NCBI GenBank assembly: GCA_003167415.1
Contig: PMTF01000024.1
Coordinates: 10,174-74,173 of the forward strand
Reading direction: 5' to 3'
Source: Acidimicrobiaceae bacterium
GTDB taxonomy: Bacteria; Actinomycetota; Acidimicrobiia; Acidimicrobiales; RAAP-2
Length of the DNA stretch: 64,000 nucleotides
Positions 53,388-62,973 of the stretch are shown here, one piece after another (the stretch's first letter is position 1; each line of letters begins with the position of its first letter). The position numbers were made by a program, and so were the translations under genes. The notes beneath the pieces are model-generated. The model was not told the DNA's origin. It saw only the letters and a list, made by a program, of their open reading frames with translations, and did not search any database.

Positions 53388-54095
53388 CGCTATTCCTGCT
53401 CCTTCTCATTGTTCGTAGCCAATGCTTCTCAATACTTGTGCCGAATTCAGATGAAATACTTTCTACGAATGACCTCTCGCTAAGCCAGCATTTGTCGTGA
53501 GTGTTTCGGTGGTTCACTTGCGCGGCAACTCAAGGCGGCCGCGTTATGGACCTTTTGCAAGTCTCCATTGCAAGGTAGCATTTCCGTCACGTCACGCCCC
53601 AGAGTCCGGTAATTTCCGACGCCATGAGCCCCCCTGTTTCGAGCCGTGCATTCAGCTGAGAGCATGCCATCGCCGCTTTGTAGCAGCCTGCTTCCCATGC
53701 AACTCTGAGGTAAGTGGCTGACGACTTACTTGTAACCCTGTGGCGTCAGGGTTCATTTCAGGGGGCCGAGGTCAACATTCTTCGAGTGGCGACTCACTCG
53801 TTGGGATACCGTTAACAGTGTTGAACCGGCGACTAAGCCCCAAGTGATTGACATGTTCAGGCTCGCTCGCGAGTCAATAGAAATCGGATCGAACGATAAA
53901 GTGAACTTTTCCGGTGCACTTGAGATGCCGATGGCATTCAACCCAGAAGATCACTCGTTACTGGACCGTAGGGACTAATTCTTTCCCATCGCGGCACTTT
54001 TCTGTTCGCTGGCACTGTCTTGGTGATACATTTCGTTCGAACTTGCGCGATGGTTCCACCGTGGATTCCTGGGCGTGAAACAGGGGGTAGAGGCC
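53388..54095. other. 708-base gap within the islet
   Basis: No convincing gene. Short open frames on both strands overlap one another; one 41-codon frame at 53,853-53,978 (starting MFRLARESIEIGS) looks like a protein end and may be a decayed gene. Confidence 0.4.
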
Positions 54096-54689
54096 ATGGG
54101 ATTTTCTGTCAAGGGCAAGTATTTCGAGACGTGCAACTGCGACGTGAGTTGTCCTTGCATCTGGCTGGGGCCGGCGACCAATGACTCCTGTGATGTACTA
54201 CTGGCCTGGCACGTTTCGGAGGGTCAGAGGGATGGCGTCGACCTCTCTGGCTTGAACGCGGTGATGGCAGTGCACACCCTCAAGCAGATGACCGACGGTA
54301 ATTGGAAGGTTGCACTTTATCTCGACGACCGTGCGACGCCCGAGCAGTCTGAGGCACTGGGCGCGGTCTTTTCGGGCGGCGCCGGCGGGCACCTCGCTGG
54401 CCTCGGCCCATTGATCGCGGAGGTCGCGGGAGTTGTTCCCGCCAAGATCTCATTTGAGCACGACGGCGATTCGCTCAAGGCAACGGTGGGCGACATACTC
54501 TCGATGGAGTCGAAGGAAATGGTCGGAATGGATGGCTCGCACGCTCCGGTCATCACTAATCCACTCTTGGGCGCCGTGGCGCAGCCCGTCACGCAGGCAA
54601 AGGCGGGCGCGATCCGCTACCACGACCACTGGGACGCGGAGTTCTCAGGCACAAACAGCTTTGTGACCGACTTCGCGTATGAGGGCTGA
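54096..54689 (+). CDS. DUF1326 protein
   Basis: A 197-residue protein starting MGFSVKGKYFETCNCDVSCP, the cysteine-rich signature (CNCDVSCPC) of DUF1326. It is translated together with the DUF2182 membrane protein, which it overlaps by eleven bases; these two families occur side by side in many genomes, suggesting one metal- or thiol-related complex. The ATG at 54,096 is chosen for its AGAGG site. Confidence 0.88.
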   Translation: MGFSVKGKYFETCNCDVSCPCIWLGPATNDSCDVLLAWHVSEGQRDGVDLSGLNAVMAVHTLKQMTDGNWKVALYLDDRATPEQSEALGAVFSGGAGGHLAGLGPLIAEVAGVVPAKISFEHDGDSLKATVGDILSMESKEMVGMDGSHAPVITNPLLGAVAQPVTQAKAGAIRYHDHWDAEFSGTNSFVTDFAYEG

Positions 54690-55479
54690 GGCTCTCGAAG
54701 ACGCTGATACACGGCTCGGGTTGTCACTTCGTCAACTCCTCCCCGGTTGGATTGCGCTTTGTCTGGTGGCCGTGCTCGCGTGGACCGTGACCGTCACGTG
54801 GGCCGGTTCAATGGGTATCGGCGCAGGAACGATGGGACTGTCCTTCGGGGCCTTCCTGGTCGTTTGGGCGATCATGATGGCCGCGATGATGTTCCCGTCA
54901 GTGGCACCGATGGCGATCGTCTGGATCCGTTCCGTGGCGGCTCGCCCGAACAGGCGAGCGCGGATAATCGGAATCTCCTCGTTTCTGGCCGGCTACCTCT
55001 TCGCGTGGACCGTCTTTGGTGCTGCCGTGTACGCGGTGCTGCTTGGCGCGGGCAGGCTCGCTAACGATTCGCCCGACGCCGCACGATGGGCCGGGGCCGC
55101 GATCTTCGTCCTCGCCGGTGTCTACCAATTGACACCGCTCAAGAGTGCTTGTCTCCGACATTGCCGGACGCCGTTGGGTTCGCTCTTCCACTACGCGAGT
55201 TACAAAGGCCGAGGGCGCGATTTTCGAGTCGGCACGCACCACGGACTTTACTGCGTCGGCTGCTGTTGGGGCCTCATGATCGTGCTGATCGCCGTCGGTG
55301 CGATGAACATCCCGGTGATGGTGGCTCTCGCGGGGGTCATCCTGATTGAGAAAGTCTGGCGATACGGACGAGCGTTTTCACGAGGGATCGGCGTGGCCCT
55401 GCTCGTCGTCGCTGGACTGGTTCCCTTTATTCCCTCTCTCCTACCCGGGCTGACGATGGCTCCTTCGCCCGGAATGTGA
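54679..55479 (+). CDS. DUF2182 membrane protein
   Basis: A 266-residue protein with about six membrane helices and the DUF2182 signatures FLVVWAIMMAAMMFPSVAPM and HHGLYCVGCCWGLMIVLIAV; the Met- and Cys-rich helices suggest metal binding. It overlaps and is co-translated with the DUF1326 gene. Function unproven. Confidence 0.88.
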   Translation: MRAEALEDADTRLGLSLRQLLPGWIALCLVAVLAWTVTVTWAGSMGIGAGTMGLSFGAFLVVWAIMMAAMMFPSVAPMAIVWIRSVAARPNRRARIIGISSFLAGYLFAWTVFGAAVYAVLLGAGRLANDSPDAARWAGAAIFVLAGVYQLTPLKSACLRHCRTPLGSLFHYASYKGRGRDFRVGTHHGLYCVGCCWGLMIVLIAVGAMNIPVMVALAGVILIEKVWRYGRAFSRGIGVALLVVAGLVPFIPSLLPGLTMAPSPGM

Positions 55480-55656
55480 CCAGACAAAGAGCTTCGCGAT
55501 CGACCTCTTAAAGGGACATTGAGAAGTTGGTGTCGAAGGACCGACAACATTACTCTCCGAGTGGCGAATCAAGCAATGGGGAGAACGATGTTGAATTCGG
55601 ACAATGGGGGACTTCTCACTTGTTAGGGTCTCGTTAATACGAATATCCCAAAACTT

Positions 55657-55678
55657 GAAAAGCCATATGAAATATGGC
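55657..55678 (-). terminator. Intrinsic terminator of tRNA-Ala
   Basis: On the minus strand GCCATAT, loop TTC, ATATGGC form a 7-bp hairpin followed by TTTT, starting 11 bases past the 3' end of the tRNA. Confidence 0.75.
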
Positions 55679-55688
55679 GCCAAATTTG

Positions 55689-55761
55689 TGGAGGTACGGG
55701 GATTCGAACCCCGGACCCCTTGCATGCCATGCAAGTGCTCTACCAGCTGAGCTATACCCCC
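55689..55761 (-). tRNA. tRNA-Ala(GGC)
   Basis: 73 bases fold as a full cloverleaf: acceptor GGGGGTA/TACCTCC with one G-U pair, D-arm GCTC/GAGC, anticodon arm CTTGC-ATGGCAT-GCAAG with anticodon GGC, T-arm CCGGG-TTCGAAT-CCCCG region, discriminator A. The 3' CCA is not encoded. Its 3' end is duplicated at 50,427. Confidence 0.95.
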
Positions 55762-55856
55762 AAAGGATTAACGATGTTACCAGTTCAGGACTGAACTGCA
55801 GAAATCCGAACAAGTGCTTTCAGATCGCTCAATCTTCGAACCGAAGTCAACAACTC

Positions 55857-56072
55857 CTACGACGCAACTTGAACGACAGCCACCTGCGCGACGGGAGGTG
55901 GGACTGGCTCACCGTGCTCTCGCAATGACTCAATATGCATTTCAATCGCTTCGGCGATATTGGTCTTCACCTCTTCAAGAGTCTTGCCCGTAGAAACGCA
56001 CCCATCGAGATCGGGAACCCACGCTCCATAGTTGTTCGGGGAGCGTTCAATTACCACCGCGTACTCGGTCAT
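55857..56072 (-). CDS. HicB-like antitoxin, apparently without intact HicA
   Basis: A 71-residue HicB-fold protein: TEYAVVIERSPNNYGAWVPD, LDGCVSTGKTLEEVKTNIAEAI and EMHIESLREHGEPVPPPV are the family hallmarks. The ATG at 56,072 has GGAGGA upstream. No complete hicA toxin gene is visible; the overlapping upstream frame ends SIVRQAGLEWRKR, weakly like a HicA C-terminus. It could be an orphan antitoxin or a simple regulator. Confidence 0.85.
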   Translation of the reverse strand: MTEYAVVIERSPNNYGAWVPDLDGCVSTGKTLEEVKTNIAEAIEMHIESLREHGEPVPPPVAQVAVVQVAS

Positions 56073-56313
56073 CGCTTCCTCCATTCCAAACCAGCCTGCC
56101 GCACAATGCTACTAATCAGTTCGATGTGAAGAAACCGTCGGTCTTCACCAAGTAACAAAAGTCGTTGGGGGCGTCGGAGAAGAAACTCGCGCGGAATTGT
56201 TCGGGCGTGGCTCGCGCCATTTCCAGTGCTCGCTAGTAGTGAGCGAGGCCCGAATGAGTTGGTGTGGTCGGCAGGTCTTCGGATACCGCCCTACGGATTC
56301 TCATTTCGACGAT

Positions 56314-56982
56314 CTACCGAGTGACGAAGAGAAGTGCGAAGCCGTCGTAGCCCTTGTTCCCAACGGTTTGGATCGCCGTTCCTTCGATTCGGTCATTCGC
56401 GACCGCCATCTCCAGGAACGCACGGACGCCCTGGACTCGTTCGTCCGTGCTCGTCGAATTGGCAATTTCGCCGTCGCGTACCACATTGTCGGCCACAATG
56501 ACCGTGCCCGGTCGAGACAAACGAAGTGATAGCTCCAAGTACTTCGGATATCCCTCTTTGTCCGCGTCAATGAAGATGAAATCGAATGGTTCCGCATCTC
56601 CATCGATTAGTTCCTGCAGCGACGTCGTCGCCGGACCAACACGAATGTCAACCAACGCCCCCAGTCCCGCTCGGTCGATGTTCTTCCGCGCGACCTCGGC
56701 GTGCAACGGCTCCAGCTCGAGTGTCACCAGGCTGCCGTCACTGGGAAGTGCGCGAGCTAACCAGATGGTGCTGTACCCTCCGAGGGTTCCAATTTCCAGA
56801 ATTCGTCGCGCTCCTTGCATCCTTGCGAGGAGTTCCAGCAATTTTCCTTGATTCGGTGCAACGCTTATCGGTGGGAGATTCGCCGCTGCACTTCGAGTAA
56901 GGGTTTCCTCCAGCGCACTGTCTGAGGGCAAGAGAAGTCCGACAAAGTACTCATCGACATCGGTCCATAGGGTTTCGTTCAT
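56314..56982 (-). CDS. O-methyltransferase (class I, AdoMet-dependent)
   Basis: A 222-residue catechol-O-methyltransferase-like enzyme: RRILEIGTLGGYSTIWLARALP is the AdoMet motif, DFIFIDADKEGYPKYLELSL carries the metal-binding DxxK-type loop, and VIVADNVVRDGEIAN follows. It likely methylates a hydroxyl of a small aromatic compound with a divalent metal. Confidence 0.9.
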   Translation of the reverse strand: MNETLWTDVDEYFVGLLLPSDSALEETLTRSAAANLPPISVAPNQGKLLELLARMQGARRILEIGTLGGYSTIWLARALPSDGSLVTLELEPLHAEVARKNIDRAGLGALVDIRVGPATTSLQELIDGDAEPFDFIFIDADKEGYPKYLELSLRLSRPGTVIVADNVVRDGEIANSTSTDERVQGVRAFLEMAVANDRIEGTAIQTVGNKGYDGFALLFVTR

Positions 56983-57178
56983 TTACAAAGTCTCGCACCC
57001 TGGCGACACCCAATGAGTTGCGAATAGGGAAAGGACGAGAGAACAAGTCGGTACACGTTGGTCTTCAGTCACTCGTCGAACTCGAGGTGGACCAACCAAC
57101 TGGTGGCACGAGATAGGGCCCCGCTCCATCGCTGACATTCGACAATCGCCGACGGCGAGCAAGATCCTCACTCGTCAC

Positions 57179-57901
57179 TCAATTGAGTATCACGTCGCAA
57201 AAATCTGACGGATGGGAAAGGAAGGGCGAATGGTCGCTTTCCAGAGTCAAGGCAAAGTCGCACTCTTCGGAAAACAACTGTTGCAACTCCGGATCGACGG
57301 CGTGGTCGTCGGTGCAGCGAATATAGATGGTCTCCGTCATGTCATTGTCGGATTTGCGATGACTTCGGAAACTGGCGATGGTTTGCGTCGAAAGTTGTTC
57401 CACGGCCCATTTCGCAGTCGAGGGAGTGCAGTGGTTGAAAAGGGCATCGCTCGCCAAGTCGGGCTTCAATCGAAGAAATTCACCTTCGACTTCAATGGCG
57501 TCATCGAGGAGCGTTCGAACTCGAATATGTCGAGAGGCATCCGTCGCGCTTTCACGCGGAATCGGGAGCAGGGCCGCGACGTAGATGCATCGCTGGAGAT
57601 TGGGTATGCGAGAAGCGACCTCCGAAACGACCGCACCTCCGTAACTATGGGCGACGAGAACATAGGGGCCTTCATCGTTGGCCAACGCAGCGACGGCTGC
57701 GGTGTCTTCGGCGAGTCCCGTTGCCGGGTCGGCGCCGTTCCTCGAACTCGGTAGGTCGACGGCCCTCCACGTGACACCTCGACGATCCAATTCAACACCG
57801 ACGTCGCGCCAACACCACGCGCCGCTCCACGCGCCGTGCACGAGTATGTACGTGGGAGAACTCACTGCGCCATCTTTCACGACGAGGGGAGTCGACGCCA
57901 A
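57179..57901 (-). CDS. Alpha/beta hydrolase
   Basis: A 240-residue alpha/beta hydrolase: oxyanion region VHGAWSGAWCW, nucleophile elbow AHSYGG, acid CTDDHAVD and base SDHSPF. The RsbQ/salicylate-esterase-like branch is plausible. The TTG start at 57,901 and a GTG at 57,880 are both possible. It is divergent from leuS by 17 bases, so leuS regulation lies within this gene's start. Confidence 0.86.
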   Translation of the reverse strand: MASTPLVVKDGAVSSPTYILVHGAWSGAWCWRDVGVELDRRGVTWRAVDLPSSRNGADPATGLAEDTAAVAALANDEGPYVLVAHSYGGAVVSEVASRIPNLQRCIYVAALLPIPRESATDASRHIRVRTLLDDAIEVEGEFLRLKPDLASDALFNHCTPSTAKWAVEQLSTQTIASFRSHRKSDNDMTETIYIRCTDDHAVDPELQQLFSEECDFALTLESDHSPFLSHPSDFCDVILN

Positions 57902-57906
57902 TTCCC

Positions 57907-57912
57907 TAGAAT
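57907..57912 (+). promoter_or_regulatory. Candidate -10 element of leuS, leaderless
   Basis: TAGAAT six bases before the leuS ATG. No Shine-Dalgarno sequence precedes the start, which fits a leaderless mRNA. Confidence 0.55.
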
Positions 57913-57918
57913 GTCTAG

Positions 57919-60387
57919 ATGGCGCGGCCTTTTGACGTTAAGAAAATCGAGAAGAAGTGGCAAGACCGCTGGCTCGAAGACGGCACGTACGAGGTCGACA
58001 ACGACGATCTGCGCGAGCGCTACTACGCGCTGTGCATGTACCCGTACCCGTCGGGCTCGGCCCACCAGGGACACGTGCGAATCTACACCTTCGGCGACGT
58101 CAACGTGCGCTACCGGACCATGCTCGGAAAGGCCGTGCTCTCGCCCTTCGGGTTCGACTCCTTTGGCCTGCCGGCCGAGAACGCCGCGATCAAGGCCGGC
58201 ACGCACCCTCGAATCTTCACGGAGGCGCGCATTGCTGAACTTAAGTCGTCGCTAATCCGACTCGGCGCGGTCTATGACTGGCGCCGCGAGGTTCGCAGCC
58301 ACGACCCCGAGACCATTCGCTGGTCCCAGGCCATCTTCTTGGCCTTTCTGAAAGCCGGACTGGCCTATCGCGCCGAGGCACCGGTCAACTGGTGTCCCGG
58401 ATGCGGCACGGTCCTGGCGAATGAGCAAGTCCTGCCCGATGGAACCTGCGAACGCTCCGGTGATCTCGTGGAGCGCAGGAACCTCGAGCAATGGTTCTTC
58501 AAGATCACGGACTACGCCGAAGAGTTGCTGAACGACCTCGACACGCTCGAGTGGCCCGAACGGGTGAAGGCGATGCAGCGCAATTGGATCGGACGTAGCG
58601 AAGGGGTGGAGTTCGATTTGGCCCTCACCGACAATCCGGCGAGGGCCATTCGCGTGTTCACGACGCGACCGGACACCGGCTTCGGCGTCACCTACGCCGT
58701 CGTCGCGCCCGAGCACCCGTTGCTCGAGGAGTTGACAACCGATGACCAGCGGGCCACGGTGACGGAACTCGTGGAGCGGGCCTCGAAGGAGAGCGAAGTC
58801 GTTCGAACTGCCTCGTCGGAAGGCGGCGCCGCATTGGAGAAGCGCGGCGCCTTCACCGGCAGCCACGTGGTCAACCCCTTCAACGGCGAATCGGTCCCGG
58901 TCTACGTGGCGGACTACGTGCTCGGCACCTACGGCACCGGGGCGATCATGGCGGTGCCCGGCGAGGACGAACGTGACCACGCCTTCGCCCTGGCCTACGG
59001 TTTGCCCGTCGTGCACACGACGCAAGTGCCGGACAGCTTCGACGGCGGCGCTTTCACCGGCGACGGCGAGAAGATCAATTCCGGCTTCTTGAACGGCCTG
59101 GATACGGGCCAAGCAAAGCTCCGCGCGACGGAATATCTCGCCGAGAACGCTCACGGTGACGTCAAGGTGAACTATCGCCTTCGCGACTGGTTGATCTCGC
59201 GCCAGAGGTTCTGGGGCACTCCGATTCCCATCGTCTACTGCTCGAACTGTGGGATCGTGCCCGTGCCGGACGACCAATTGCCGGTTCTCGCGCCCGATGA
59301 CGTGACGATGGACAAGACCGGTCAGTCGCCGCTCGCGACCCACGAGGAGTTTCGCAACACGACCTGCCCGGTCTGTGGCGCGCCAGCCATTCGCGAGGCC
59401 GACACGATGGACACCTTTTGCGACTCGTCGTGGTACTTCTTGCGCTACACCGATCCCTGGACGCCGAACATGGCCTTCGATCCCGTCGAGGCGGCCCAGT
59501 GGATGCCGGTCGATCAGTACATCGGTGGCATCGAGCACGCGATTCTGCACTTGCTCTACGCGCGCTTTTACGTAAAGGCCATGGTCGATATCGGATTCTC
59601 ACCGGGACTGCCGCGTGAACCTTTCAAACGACAGTTCTCCCAGGGCATGATCCGACTTTCGGGCTCGAAGATGTCCAAGTCCAAGGGCAATCTCGTCGCT
59701 CCCGAGGAGTACTTCGACACCGTGGGGGCCGATAGTCTTCGACTCTTTCACCTCTTCGCCGGACCGCCGGCTGACGACATGGACTGGACCGACCAGACCG
59801 AAGAAGTCATCGAGGGCTGTGGACGGTTCCTCGATCGCGTCTATCGCCTCAGCCAATACCACGAGGTCAACTTTCACGAGGGCGTGGACGACAGCGATCA
59901 AGAGGTCAGGCGTGCGGTGCATCGCACCATCGACAAGGTCACCTACGACCTCGAGCACTGGGGTCACAACACCGCGGTCGCCGCGCTGATGGAACTATTG
60001 AACGCCATTTCCAAGTGGGCGCGCAGTGAGCACGGGGCCGAACGAGCCACCTTGGACGAAGCAGTTGACGTGCTGGTGATGTTGCTGGCGCCGATGGTGC
60101 CGCACGTCACGGCTGAGCTCTGGGAAGAGCGACACCCGGGCGAGAAGAGCGTGCACCAACAGACGTGGCCGGTCGCCGATCCCGAATTGGTGAAGCGCGC
60201 GAAGGTCACGATGGTCGTGCAAGTCAATGGGAAGGTTCGCGCGCGACTCGAAGTTCCGCCGGACATCTCGATGGCCGACGCCGCGACCGAGGCGCTTGAG
60301 GACGCCGCGATCAGCGCCGTGCTGGCCGGCGCGACGCCGGAGCGGATCGTGTCTCGGCCGCCCCGGCTGGTGAACATCATCGTCTGA
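57919..60387 (+). CDS. leuS: Leucyl-tRNA synthetase
   Basis: An 822-residue class I synthetase: HIGH-type motif HQGH (49-52) in [13 protein letters not shown], editing domain in the middle ([20 protein letters not shown] and [23 protein letters not shown]), KMSKSKGN (584-588) and a C-terminal anticodon-binding domain. Charges tRNA-Leu and clears mischarged products. Its start has no ribosome site but a -10 hexamer six bases upstream. Confidence 0.95.
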   Translation: MARPFDVKKIEKKWQDRWLEDGTYEVDNDDLRERYYALCMYPYPSGSAHQGHVRIYTFGDVNVRYRTMLGKAVLSPFGFDSFGLPAENAAIKAGTHPRIFTEARIAELKSSLIRLGAVYDWRREVRSHDPETIRWSQAIFLAFLKAGLAYRAEAPVNWCPGCGTVLANEQVLPDGTCERSGDLVERRNLEQWFFKITDYAEELLNDLDTLEWPERVKAMQRNWIGRSEGVEFDLALTDNPARAIRVFTTRPDTGFGVTYAVVAPEHPLLEELTTDDQRATVTELVERASKESEVVRTASSEGGAALEKRGAFTGSHVVNPFNGESVPVYVADYVLGTYGTGAIMAVPGEDERDHAFALAYGLPVVHTTQVPDSFDGGAFTGDGEKINSGFLNGLDTGQAKLRATEYLAENAHGDVKVNYRLRDWLISRQRFWGTPIPIVYCSNCGIVPVPDDQLPVLAPDDVTMDKTGQSPLATHEEFRNTTCPVCGAPAIREADTMDTFCDSSWYFLRYTDPWTPNMAFDPVEAAQWMPVDQYIGGIEHAILHLLYARFYVKAMVDIGFSPGLPREPFKRQFSQGMIRLSGSKMSKSKGNLVAPEEYFDTVGADSLRLFHLFAGPPADDMDWTDQTEEVIEGCGRFLDRVYRLSQYHEVNFHEGVDDSDQEVRRAVHRTIDKVTYDLEHWGHNTAVAALMELLNAISKWARSEHGAERATLDEAVDVLVMLLAPMVPHVTAELWEERHPGEKSVHQQTWPVADPELVKRAKVTMVVQVNGKVRARLEVPPDISMADAATEALEDAAISAVLAGATPERIVSRPPRLVNIIV

Positions 60388-60980
60388 TGAGCAAACACTC
60401 GAACAAGGATTCGGATACGACCATCACGATTGAGTCGCCACGCTTCGATCGTCCGGAAGTCGAGATTCGAGCGTCCACGAGGCGAAAGAAAACCGGAACG
60501 GCCCACTGGTCGGGGAGTCGGATCGTGGTGCTGATCCCGGCGCGAATCAAGGGACGCGAACGAACTGCCTTCGTCGATGACCTCGTCGAACGCCTCATGA
60601 CGCAGCGACCACAGAACTCCGCTGGCGATGCGACTCTCGAGGATCGAGCGAATCAGCTCGCTGAACTCTTCAATAACGGCGTGATGCCCAGCTCCGTTCG
60701 TTGGGTGAAGAATCAACAGGCGCGCTGGGCGTCGTGTTCACCGGCCAGCAAAGAGATTCGGATGTCGAATCGTCTGCGCCAATGTCCCGAGTGGGTGATC
60801 GACGCCGTGCTCGTCCACGAACTGGCCCATCTCCAAGAGGTCGGTCACACGGCTCGATTCAACGAGATCGCCAACCGTTTCGAGCGACAGGAGGAGAGCG
60901 CGCTGTTCTTGGAGGGCTACGCGTTAGGACTGGGACTTCGCATCGAAGAGGGCGACGTCGACGTCATCTCGGCTGACTAG
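60387..60980 (+). CDS. YgjP-like (DUF45) zinc metallopeptidase
   Basis: A 197-residue M48-like protein with HELAH (144-148) and a third ligand at H154 in QEVGHTARF, plus RWASCSPASKEIRMSNRL, the standard YgjP/DUF45 layout. It overlaps leuS by one base (TGATG) and is co-translated. Confidence 0.88.
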   Translation: MSKHSNKDSDTTITIESPRFDRPEVEIRASTRRKKTGTAHWSGSRIVVLIPARIKGRERTAFVDDLVERLMTQRPQNSAGDATLEDRANQLAELFNNGVMPSSVRWVKNQQARWASCSPASKEIRMSNRLRQCPEWVIDAVLVHELAHLQEVGHTARFNEIANRFERQEESALFLEGYALGLGLRIEEGDVDVISAD

Positions 60981-60984
60981 CTGA

Positions 60985-61869
60985 TTAGTTGGCTTCGCCC
61001 CGGAGGAACTTCTCTAGTTCGGCCGCCAGTTCGTCGCCGCTCGGTAACTCGTCGCCGAGTGACACACCTTCGACCTCGTCAGCCGCTTCTTCCAATTGCG
61101 CGACCATCGTGGTGTGATCGGGATTGTTCGTTATGAGGTCATCCACGCGCTGACGGGCCTCTTCGGCGGAAGCGCGAAGGCTGCCCGCGTCCAAGGTCAG
61201 TCCGGCAATGCTCGCCAGGCCGTCGATCAACGCCGCCGATGCCTGCGGATACGGCATCGAGGCCACGTAGTGGGGCACGCGCGCCCACAGGGTGACGATC
61301 TCCATGTCGACTTCGGAGAACCCGAGTTCCAGTGCCGAGCTGATGCCGGCCGGGACTTCGAGTTCACCCGACACCGTGCCGACGCGAGTAAGCAAGTTGG
61401 CGCTCGTGGCCGGGGCGGTGCCGATGATGCGCACCGGTCGAGTGTGTGGGGTCGGCGCGGGGAAGGCGCCGAGCCCGACGACGAGTCGCACGTCGAAACG
61501 ACCGGCCGCGTCGGTGACGACGTCCACGAAGTCGCTCCAATGAAAGTCCGGTTCTGGTCCGACGAGAAAGAGAATGTCCGCCCCGTCGCCGTCGCGACCG
61601 AAGCGCAGTTGGATTTCGGGCCAGGTCAGCTCGGTCGTGACGCCGTCGACAATGCGCGCGATCGGACGGCGCGCGCGCTGGTCGATGAAGTACTCGGTGT
61701 CGAAGGTGGCCAGGACCTCGGTGTAAATGGTGTCCAGCATGGTGCCGATGGCGTTGCTCGCGCCGAGGCCGGCGTCGATCCAGCCTTCGAGCGCAATGAC
61801 GAGGACCGGTTCGTTGAGGTCGGGGTCCGCGAGGAAGATGATGTGGTCGTAGATCTCGTCGTCCATCAA
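60985..61869 (-). CDS. PAC2-family protein
   Basis: A 294-residue PAC2 protein: VLVIALEGWIDAGLGASNAIG, GLGAFPAPTPHTRPVRIIGTA and GISSALELGFSEVDMEIVTLWARVPHYV. PAC2 proteins are implicated as proteasome-assembly chaperone relatives in actinobacteria. It overlaps the upstream phosphotransferase gene by four bases and is convergent with the YgjP-like gene. Confidence 0.9.
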   Translation of the reverse strand: MMDDEIYDHIIFLADPDLNEPVLVIALEGWIDAGLGASNAIGTMLDTIYTEVLATFDTEYFIDQRARRPIARIVDGVTTELTWPEIQLRFGRDGDGADILFLVGPEPDFHWSDFVDVVTDAAGRFDVRLVVGLGAFPAPTPHTRPVRIIGTAPATSANLLTRVGTVSGELEVPAGISSALELGFSEVDMEIVTLWARVPHYVASMPYPQASAALIDGLASIAGLTLDAGSLRASAEEARQRVDDLITNNPDHTTMVAQLEEAADEVEGVSLGDELPSGDELAAELEKFLRGEAN

Positions 61870-62906
61870 TTCCTCTCCAATGTCATCTTCGCACTTTGCG
61901 CGAGCATCAAAATATGGGTCGGGTATTCGGTGACGCTGCCCTGATCACCGCCGGCCGCACCGGCGCTGTAACGAGCGAACACCCCTTGCATGATGCAGGC
62001 CAACTTCCAGTAGCCGAACGCTTGATAGTAGGCGACGTGACTCAGGTCCAGTGACGAGTTTGACGCGTACGCCCCGAGGACCTCATCACGACTGGCGAAG
62101 CCCTGGGCGGTGGTGGGCGCGACGCCGAGCAACGACACCGTCGGGTCCGACGGCTCAGCCCAGTAGACCATCAGGAGCCCGAGGTCGGCCATGGGATCGC
62201 CCAACGTGCAGATCTCCCAGTCGAGGATGGCGCGCACGCGGCCGTTCTCGTCGAGGACCGTGTTGTCGAGGCGGTAGTCGCCGTGGACGACCGAAACGCG
62301 CTGTTGGGAAGGGATCTGCGCGCTCAGTTCGGCGCCGACAGCTTCGATGAGACCTCCGTGATCGACGCCTTCGACGTGCATCTGTTCGTACTGAGTGGTC
62401 CAGCGCCGCAGCTGACGCTCGATGTAGCCGTCGTGGCGAGCCAGTTCTCCAAGACCCGCGCTCTCGACGTCGACGTCGTGGAGCTGGGCCAGCGTCGCGG
62501 CGAGGTGATCGCCGATGACGCCGCGGGTGGCCTCGTCGAAGGTCGCCTCGGCCTGGTCGCGGTCGCGCAGGATCGCGCCGTCCACGAACTCCATGACGTA
62601 GAAAGGCCGTTCGTTGACTTCTTCGTCGACGCAGAGACCGAGCGGCTCGGCGACCGGGATCCCGAGCGGGTAGAGCGCTGAGATCACCGTGTGTTCGCGC
62701 ACCATGTCGTGGGCCGTCGGGAGCACGTGACTGGTCGGCGGTCGACGTAATGCGAAGGCGTTTCCTTCGGCGTCGACCACGCGATACGTCAGATTTGAAC
62801 GGCCGCCGGCGATGAGTTCAAACGAGAGTGGCGTGACGGCCTTCACGTGCTCGCTCATCCACGCCGAGACGTTTGCTTCGTCAATTCCGACGACGACACG
62901 GTTCAT
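61866..62906 (-). CDS. Aminoglycoside-phosphotransferase-fold kinase
   Basis: A 346-residue APH-fold protein: GGRSNLTYRV, VVHGDYRLDNTVLDENGRVRAILDWEICTLGDP, with catalytic HGDYRLDN and metal-binding DWE. Homologues are annotated as acyl-CoA dehydrogenase-10-like or aminoglycoside kinases; the substrate is likely a small hydroxyl compound or CoA ester. An ATG at 62,906 is preferred over the first upstream ATG. Confidence 0.87.
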   Translation of the reverse strand: MNRVVVGIDEANVSAWMSEHVKAVTPLSFELIAGGRSNLTYRVVDAEGNAFALRRPPTSHVLPTAHDMVREHTVISALYPLGIPVAEPLGLCVDEEVNERPFYVMEFVDGAILRDRDQAEATFDEATRGVIGDHLAATLAQLHDVDVESAGLGELARHDGYIERQLRRWTTQYEQMHVEGVDHGGLIEAVGAELSAQIPSQQRVSVVHGDYRLDNTVLDENGRVRAILDWEICTLGDPMADLGLLMVYWAEPSDPTVSLLGVAPTTAQGFASRDEVLGAYASNSSLDLSHVAYYQAFGYWKLACIMQGVFARYSAGAAGGDQGSVTEYPTHILMLAQSAKMTLERN

Positions 62907-62960
62907 AAACGCCGAGGCTAACAGCGCTTTGTGACCCACTTATTCATCCGCACACACCGT

Positions 62961-62966
62961 TAGGCT
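62961..62966 (+). promoter_or_regulatory. Candidate -10 element, leaderless
   Basis: TAGGCT lies seven bases before the GTG of the thioredoxin-like gene; no Shine-Dalgarno sequence intervenes. Confidence 0.45.
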
Positions 62967-62973
62967 GGCCGTC

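Noticed and set aside
53480-53941. Several 60-75 codon frames on both strands
   Set aside because: They overlap each other, lack ribosome sites and show no conserved pattern.
21981-55761. Integrase, transposase or insertion sequence
   Set aside because: I looked for tyrosine or serine recombinase and DDE motifs in the island and the islet and found none, so mobility is inferred only from tRNA fragments.
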